Assembly: GCA_902783295.1 (NCBI GenBank) | Contig: CACZQT010000067.1 | Span: forward strand, 1 to 10,865 | Source of the DNA: an uncultured Lachnospiraceae bacterium | GTDB lineage: Bacteria; Bacillota; Clostridia; Lachnospirales; Lachnospiraceae | DNA length: 10,865 nucleotides | Direction of reading: 5' to 3' | Shown here: positions 6,962-10,865 of the stretch, one piece after another | Layout of the letters: the number at the start of each line of letters is the position of its first letter | Position numbering within the stretch: position 1 is the stretch's first letter | Translations under genes and position numbers: made by a program | The notes under the pieces: generated by a model | Told to the model about the DNA's origin: nothing | The model's input: only the letters and a program-made list of their open reading frames with translations | Databases searched by the model: none

Positions 6962-7228
6962 ATGATTACCAAAGAAAAGAAAGAACAGATTATTGCCGAA
7001 TACGGCAGAACCCCCGGGGATACCGGTTCGCCCGAAGTACAGGTAGCCCTTCTGACAGCCCGTATCACCGAGCTTACCGAGCATCTGAAGGTAAACCCGA
7101 AGGATCACCACTCCCGCCGCGGCCTGCTGATGATGGTTGGTCAGAGACGGAGCATGCTTACCTATCTGCGTGACAAGGATATCGAAAGATACCGTACTCT
7201 TATCGCAAAACTGGGGATCCGTAAATAA
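6962..7228 (+). CDS. rpsO: 30S ribosomal protein S15
   Basis: S15 is a primary binder of the 16S rRNA central domain and contacts the 50S subunit through a bridge. The 88-aa sequence is full length and canonical: EYGRTPGDTGSPEVQVALLT early, LKVNPKDHHSRRGLLMMVGQRR in the middle (the HHSRRGL RNA-binding region) and LRDKDIERYRTLIAKLGIRK at the end. AGGAGG at 6948-6953 lies 8 bases before the ATG, a strong ribosome site. It has its own promoter and structured leader and is followed by a hairpin and then pnp, the same pairing as in many bacteria including E. coli. Regulation by its own product is likely from the family. Confidence 0.98.
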   Translation: MITKEKKEQIIAEYGRTPGDTGSPEVQVALLTARITELTEHLKVNPKDHHSRRGLLMMVGQRRSMLTYLRDKDIERYRTLIAKLGIRK

Positions 7229-7243
7229 TCAGGCCTGCAGTCA

Positions 7244-7272
7244 AAATAGGGTGGAGTCATTCCACCCTATTT
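7244..7272 (+). terminator. Perfect 12-bp hairpin between rpsO and pnp
   Basis: AAATAGGGTGGA (7244-7255) pairs perfectly with TCCACCCTATTT (7261-7272) around a 5-base loop GTCAT. The only T-run is inside the stem and CCACG follows, so termination is probably partial. It could instead be the 3'-protecting or RNase-processed boundary between rpsO and pnp mRNAs, as known in E. coli. Which role applies here is inference. Confidence 0.75.
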
Positions 7273-7281
7273 CCACGTTAC

Positions 7282-7381
7282 TGACAGCTCTTTCGAGACT
7301 TCTGAAGAGAGCAGGAGTTGCTGCCTGCTCCGTTCAGTTGTTTCGAGGCGCTGTCAAACCCATTTTTTCAGATTTTTTCAG
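7282..7381 (+). promoter_or_regulatory. Structured pnp 5' leader with U-rich tandem repeat
   Basis: TGACAGC (7282-7288) can pair with GCTGTCA (7350-7356), enclosing a perfect inner stem GAGCAGG (7309-7315) with CCTGCTC (7324-7330). The motif tttcgag occurs twice inside (7291-7297 and 7341-7347). Immediately after, ATTTTTTCAG is repeated in tandem at 7362-7371 and 7372-7381, ahead of the ribosome site. A closed stem followed by T-runs could act as an attenuator. It may also be a target for PNPase/RNase autocontrol as described for E. coli pnp. I see no coding sequence in this 121-base gap. Confidence 0.5.
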
Positions 7382-7393
7382 AAAGGAAAAAAC

Positions 7394-9490
7394 ATGTACA
7401 AGACCTATTCGATGGAACTGGCCGGACGTACCCTCTCCGTAGATATCGGCAGGGTTGGCGCTCAGGCCAACGGCGCTGCTTTGATGCACTATGGCGAAAC
7501 GGTGGTTCTGGCTACCGCTACTGCCTCAGACAAGCCCAGGGACGGCATTGACTTCTTCCCCCTGAGCGTAGACTATGAAGAGAAGATGTATGCCGTGGGC
7601 AAAATCCCCGGCGGTTTCAACAAGAGAGAAGGAAAGCCCAGCGAGCATGCGATTCTGACATCCCGCGTGATCGACCGTCCTATGCGCCCCCTGTTCCCGA
7701 AGGATTACAGGAACGACGTAACGCTGAACTGCATGGTGATGAGTGTAGATCCGGACTGCATGCCGGAAGTTATCGCCATGATCGGTGCTTCCATTGCTAC
7801 CAGCATTTCCGACATTCCCTTTGACGGTCCTATTGCCGGAACGGTGATCGGCCTGATCGATGGTAAGTTCGTAGTCAATCCCACAACCGAAGAGAAATGC
7901 ATGTCCGACCTGGCCCTGACCGTAGCTTCTACCCGGGAAAAGGTTATCATGATTGAAGCCGGTGCCAATGAAGTTACAGAAGACGTCATGTTTGAAGCCA
8001 TCAAGATGGCGCATGAAGTGAATAAGGAGATCATTGCCTTTATTGACGGAATCGTAGCAGAAAACGGCAAGGAAAAGCATGACTATATCAAGTGTGTGGT
8101 GGATCCCGAACTTTGGGAGGATATGACCACCTTTATCCCCGGTCCTGAAATGGAAGAAGCTGTTTTCACAGATGTGAAGCAGGTGCGGGATGCCAATATT
8201 CGTGCGATTCAGGACCGCCTGGAAGAGCGTTATGCGGAAGAACATCCCGAATGGGTATCTGCGGTTGGTGAAGCTCTTTATCAGTACCAGAAGAAGACCG
8301 TCCGCAAGATGATCCTGAAGGACCACAAGCGTCCTGACGGCCGCGCAATTGACCAGATCCGTCCGCTGGCTGCCGAGATCGATCTGCTGCCCCGCGTTCA
8401 TGGTTCCGGTATGTTCACCCGTGGACAGACTCAGATTCTGAACGCCTGTACGCTGGCTCCCATGTCCGCTGCCCAGAAGGTGGATGGACTGGATGAGACC
8501 GTAACTCAGAAGCGGTACATGCATCACTACAATTTCCCGTCCTGGTCTGTGGGCGAAACCAAACCCTCCAGAGGTCCGGGACGCCGTGAAATCGGTCATG
8601 GCGCTCTGGCGGAACGTGCACTGCTGCCGCTGCTTCCTTCTGTGGAAGAGTTCCCCTATGCCATCCGCACCGTATCTGAAACAATGGAATCCAACGGTTC
8701 CACCTCTCAGGCCAGTGTCTGCGCTTCCTGCCTGTCCCTGATGGCAGCAGGTGTTCCGATCAAGACAATGGCAGCCGGCATCTCCGTAGGTCTGGTGACC
8801 GGTGAGACGGATGATGATTATCTGGTGCTTACGGATATCCAGGGCCTGGAGGATTTCTTCGGGGATATGGACTTCAAGGTAGCCGGTACTCACAATGGAA
8901 TTACCGCCATCCAGATGGATATTAAGATCCATGGCCTGACGGAGAGCATTATCCACGACGCGCTGGAGCGTACCCGTGCTGCCCGTCTGTACATCATGGA
9001 CGAAGTGATGGCACCGGTTATCAGCGAACCCAGAGCAGAAGTCAGCAAGTATGCTCCGAAGATCGTTCAGATTTCGATTGATCCTGAAAAGATCGGCGAT
9101 GTTATCGGTAAACAGGGCAAGGTTATCAATCAGATCATTGCCGATACCGGCGTACAGATCGATATCGAGGATGATGGCAGCGTAGCTGTCTGCGGTACCG
9201 ACCAGGCGATGATCGACAAGGCCATCAAGACCATCCAGACCATCGTGAACGATGTGGAAGTCGGCCAGATCTTTACCGGCAAGGTAGTCCGCATCATGAA
9301 TTTCGGAGCTTTTGTAGAGCTTTGCCCCGGCAAGGACGGCATGGTGCATATCTCCAAGCTGGCGAAGCGCCGTGTAGCCCGCGTAGAAGATGTAGTCAAC
9401 ATCGGCGATGAGGTTACGGTAAAGGTCATCGAAATCGACCGTATGGGACGTATCAACCTGAGTATCAAGGATGTAGAGCCCGAGCAGTAA
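7394..9490 (+). CDS. pnp: Polyribonucleotide nucleotidyltransferase (PNPase)
   Basis: PNPase is a trimeric phosphate-dependent 3'-5' exoribonuclease that degrades mRNA and can add tails. The 698-aa protein has the full set of domains: a first RNase PH core with GGFNKREGKPSEHAILTSR and IDRPMRPLFP, an all-helical linker, a second core with HHYNFPSWSVGETK, RGPGRREIGHGALAERAL and SETMESNGSTSQAS, a KH domain with IGKQGK near residue 573, and a C-terminal S1 domain with GKVVRIMNFGAFVEL. Catalytic positions D487, D493 and K495 in DFFGDMDFK match the E. coli residues. AAAGGA at 7382-7387 precedes ATG 7394. It follows rpsO after a hairpin and structured leader and ends at a strong terminator, so it is the last gene of that unit. 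Nothing appears truncated. Confidence 0.98.
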   Translation: MYKTYSMELAGRTLSVDIGRVGAQANGAALMHYGETVVLATATASDKPRDGIDFFPLSVDYEEKMYAVGKIPGGFNKREGKPSEHAILTSRVIDRPMRPLFPKDYRNDVTLNCMVMSVDPDCMPEVIAMIGASIATSISDIPFDGPIAGTVIGLIDGKFVVNPTTEEKCMSDLALTVASTREKVIMIEAGANEVTEDVMFEAIKMAHEVNKEIIAFIDGIVAENGKEKHDYIKCVVDPELWEDMTTFIPGPEMEEAVFTDVKQVRDANIRAIQDRLEERYAEEHPEWVSAVGEALYQYQKKTVRKMILKDHKRPDGRAIDQIRPLAAEIDLLPRVHGSGMFTRGQTQILNACTLAPMSAAQKVDGLDETVTQKRYMHHYNFPSWSVGETKPSRGPGRREIGHGALAERALLPLLPSVEEFPYAIRTVSETMESNGSTSQASVCASCLSLMAAGVPIKTMAAGISVGLVTGETDDDYLVLTDIQGLEDFFGDMDFKVAGTHNGITAIQMDIKIHGLTESIIHDALERTRAARLYIMDEVMAPVISEPRAEVSKYAPKIVQISIDPEKIGDVIGKQGKVINQIIADTGVQIDIEDDGSVAVCGTDQAMIDKAIKTIQTIVNDVEVGQIFTGKVVRIMNFGAFVELCPGKDGMVHISKLAKRRVARVEDVVNIGDEVTVKVIEIDRMGRINLSIKDVEPEQ

Positions 9491-9523
9491 AATTATTCAA
9501 AAAACAGTTATAAAAAACATCGG

Positions 9524-9559
9524 AAGAAGTGGCAAACATGCGGTTTGCCGCTTCTTTTT
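9524..9559 (+). terminator. Strong intrinsic terminator after pnp
   Basis: AAGAAGTGGCAAAC (9524-9537) pairs with GTTTGCCGCTTCTT (9543-9556), 14 bp with one G-U pair and a 5-base loop, followed by T's through 9559. This is a textbook rho-independent terminator closing the rpsO-pnp unit. Confidence 0.93.
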
Positions 9560-9581
9560 ATGAAAATTCTATAAATTTGTA

Positions 9582-9610
9582 TTGCATTTTTATGAAGCAC
9601 GTATTAGAAT
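9582..9610 (+). promoter_or_regulatory. Sigma-A-like promoter for the two-gene cassette
   Basis: TTGCAT (9582-9587) and TAGAAT (9605-9610) are separated by exactly 17 bases in an AT-rich stretch just after the pnp terminator. Transcription would start near 9617, leaving a leader of about 110 bases before ATG 9730. I see no clear fold or gene in that leader. Confidence 0.75.
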
Positions 9611-9729
9611 AAGGAACTGTAAATTTTAGAAAAGGTCAGTTTTTATCTCTTTCATCGAAGAGCGGAGTTGCTATCAGAGAAAACGGACCAGGCAGGAATT
9701 GGCGCAGGAAAGTGTACGGAGAGTAAAAA

Positions 9730-10119
9730 ATGAAACTGTACTCGATGCAGCAGGAAGCGACCAAGGACCCGGATCTTCTGGCGGAATATGAAAATGCCAG
9801 GGGGTTCGGTACAGTCCGTGTGGGCGACAGGACTTTTTTCTTTAAAGTCCGGCTTAGAATTTATTATATTCCCTATACGGAGATCCGCCGGTGCTTCCGC
9901 CGGGTTTTCCTGATCCCTGCAGGCAGAGGAAAGACCGAACTGGAAGTGGAAAACCTGGTCATCTGCGGCGAAGAGGGAGAACTGGCTCAGATTCAGCTTC
10001 AGGGCAGCCAGCCGGCAAAGGAACTGATGAAGGAACTGAAGGAAAGAATTCCGCATGCGGATTTCAGTTCTCCGGCGAAAAAAGCTCCCCGGACGGCAGA
10101 GGATGGACGGGAAGCATGA
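9730..10119 (+). CDS. Uncharacterised 129-aa protein, first gene of a two-gene cassette
   Basis: I do not recognise the family. The protein has no signal peptide or membrane segment and should be cytoplasmic. A short N-terminal helical part (about 1-25) precedes a strand-rich core (about 25-90): GFGTVRVGDRTFFFKVRLRIYYIPYTEIRRCFRRV, then FLIPAGRGKTELEVENLVICG. A helix with Lys/Glu (AKELMKELKERIP, about 95-108) and a polar tail follow. The strand pattern with a YIPYTEI segment and a C-terminal helix vaguely recalls small PH-like barrels, but this is a guess. A GGAG-type site at 9718-9721 precedes ATG 9730. The gene has its own promoter, follows the pnp terminator and overlaps the next gene by ATGA, so the two products are probably made together. 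Confidence 0.8.
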   Translation: MKLYSMQQEATKDPDLLAEYENARGFGTVRVGDRTFFFKVRLRIYYIPYTEIRRCFRRVFLIPAGRGKTELEVENLVICGEEGELAQIQLQGSQPAKELMKELKERIPHADFSSPAKKAPRTAEDGREA

Positions 10120-10724
10120 CCATGGCCGTAAGGGGGAACCGCTTCGTGGATTCATCAGCCTATCTGAACATAATCCTTGCGAAATACGCAAAGAGTTTCG
10201 ATATCTATAAACAGCATATGATCAACGGAAAGCAGTACGCGGCGTATGCTTATTTTTCATCTCTGGGTGAGAAGTATGTACTGCTGAAAAAAGCCAAGCT
10301 GTGGTCTGTCAAGGCGTTTGAGCATGTTTTTTTTCTGGAGGAGGATTCCTGTACTCCTGAACTTCTGCATGAGCTGTTGGAAAGTGTAACAGCTTATATG
10401 GAACCGGTTCTGGTACGGAAGGGAGAGAAATATCCGGAAAAGGATCATATGTATACATATCTGACTTTTGCCGTTCTTTGCAGGCAGACACCTGACGAAG
10501 AGGCAAAAAAAGCGATCCGGAGTTTTCGCTTTGACAAAGGGTACCTGTTCTCTATGAGAGGACATTCGGAGGTCAGGCTCGTCGTTGCAGACCTGAACGG
10601 GAAAGAGGTGCTCACAAACCCTGCCGGAAGATCCCTGCGGAAGATGTATGTGAAGGCTTTCGCGGAGACAGAGCAGGGAGCAAGGGGCTATAACGAACTT
10701 TTTGATCCGCCGGAGCAGCGGTAG
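10116..10724 (+). CDS. Uncharacterised 202-aa protein, second gene of the cassette
   Basis: I do not recognise the family. Starting at ATG 10116 the protein is 202 aa, soluble-looking and mainly helical. There is a YLNIILAKYAKSFDIYKQH region near the N-terminus, an aromatic AAYAYFSSLGEKYVLLKKAKLWSV stretch, a FFLEEDSCTPELLHELLES segment, and a probable beta part, RSFRFDKGYLFSMRGHSEVRLVVADL, near residues 138-165. No catalytic motif stands out. The start is chosen because ATG 10116 overlaps the previous stop in ATGA (10116-10119); ATG 10122 is an alternative. An in-frame extension back to 9891 would overlap the first gene deeply and reads as a low-complexity shadow. The tight overlap suggests co-translation and perhaps partnership with the upstream product. 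Confidence 0.8.
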   Translation: MTMAVRGNRFVDSSAYLNIILAKYAKSFDIYKQHMINGKQYAAYAYFSSLGEKYVLLKKAKLWSVKAFEHVFFLEEDSCTPELLHELLESVTAYMEPVLVRKGEKYPEKDHMYTYLTFAVLCRQTPDEEAKKAIRSFRFDKGYLFSMRGHSEVRLVVADLNGKEVLTNPAGRSLRKMYVKAFAETEQGARGYNELFDPPEQR

Positions 10725-10776
10725 AGAAGTTCGGTATAGATATATTCTACACAACATTACCATGGGAGGGTAACAA

Positions 10777-10865
10777 ATGAATGCAGCATTAATCCTGATC
10801 ATTGCGATTGCTTTGCTCCTCATCGGTTACATCTGCTACGGCGGCTGGCTCGCCAAAGAGTGGGG
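10777..10865 (+). CDS. cstA: Start of a probable CstA-type carbon starvation transporter, 3'-truncated by window edge
   Basis: Only the first 29 codons are visible. They encode a hydrophobic first transmembrane segment, NAALILIIAIALLLIGYI, followed by CYGGWLAKEWG. The Tyr-Gly-Gly-Trp-Leu-Ala-Lys sequence after TM1 resembles the N-terminus of clostridial CstA-family proteins, which are inner-membrane transporters for peptides or pyruvate. GGGAGGG at 10764-10770 lies 6 bases before ATG 10777. It begins 52 bases after the preceding stop; I see no terminator and no convincing promoter in that gap, so read-through from the cassette is possible. With so little sequence the family call is tentative; another polytopic membrane protein cannot be excluded. 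Confidence 0.65.
   Translation, partial: MNAALILIIAIALLLIGYICYGGWLAKEW

Noticed and set aside
7526..9349. 607-codon open frame on the minus strand
   Set aside because: It is fully antisense to pnp, which is intact with all catalytic residues. The composition is His/Asp/Gly-rich and no family is recognisable, so it is a codon-usage shadow.
9891..10115. Longer start for the second cassette gene
   Set aside because: It would overlap the upstream gene by over 220 bases and is Gly/Arg/Ser low-complexity. ATG 10116 with an ATGA overlap is the natural start.
10725..10776. AT-rich TATAGATATATT before the cstA-like start as a promoter
   Set aside because: No acceptable -35 lies at the right distance, so I cannot support a promoter here.

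Overview
The window carries a conserved bacterial translation and RNA-metabolism gene cluster, all on the plus strand. Its order is infB (partial, runs off the left edge) - rbfA - nrnA-type DHH phosphoesterase - truB - ribF - NlpC/P60 cell-wall hydrolase - rpsO - pnp. Two small unrecognised genes follow, and then the first 29 codons of what looks like a CstA-type carbon starvation transporter. Gene order, purine-rich ribosome binding sites, sigma-A-like promoters and the style of the protein sequences (especially the IF2 C-terminus, S15 and PNPase) suggest a Clostridia member of the Firmicutes, most likely Lachnospiraceae-like. That placement is by recognition only; no search was run.

Region 1 to 5554 is the infB operon proper. 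IF2 is followed by a 134-base gap holding a GC-rich hairpin. After it come rbfA, nrnA, truB and ribF, packed with gaps of 1 base, a 4-base overlap (or 2 bases, depending on the truB start) and 20 bases. They serve initiation, 30S maturation, nanoRNA/pAp turnover, tRNA U55 modification and FMN/FAD synthesis. The IF2 N-terminal region begins with at least six perfect-length 27-bp tandem repeats encoding a Gly/Arg/Pro-rich nonapeptide.

Region 5593 to 6813 encodes a secreted SH3-SH3-NlpC/P60 protein, probably a peptidoglycan endopeptidase, placed between ribF and rpsO. The residue at the usual third catalytic position reads as Gly. Region 6850 to 9559 is a second transcription unit. A good promoter with an overlapping inverted repeat leads into a structured rpsO leader, rpsO, a perfect 12-bp hairpin, a 121-base structured pnp leader and pnp, and ends in a strong intrinsic terminator. 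S15 and PNPase are classic autoregulated genes, and these leaders are the obvious places for such control.

Region 9582 to 10724 is a third unit. A near-consensus promoter drives two small genes overlapping by ATGA; I cannot assign either to a family. The window closes with a membrane protein start resembling CstA.

I do not see a defence system, mobile element, CRISPR array or tRNA/rRNA gene. The less ordinary points are the IF2 repeat tract, the rpsO and pnp leaders, the altered NlpC/P60 triad and the uncharacterised two-gene cassette.
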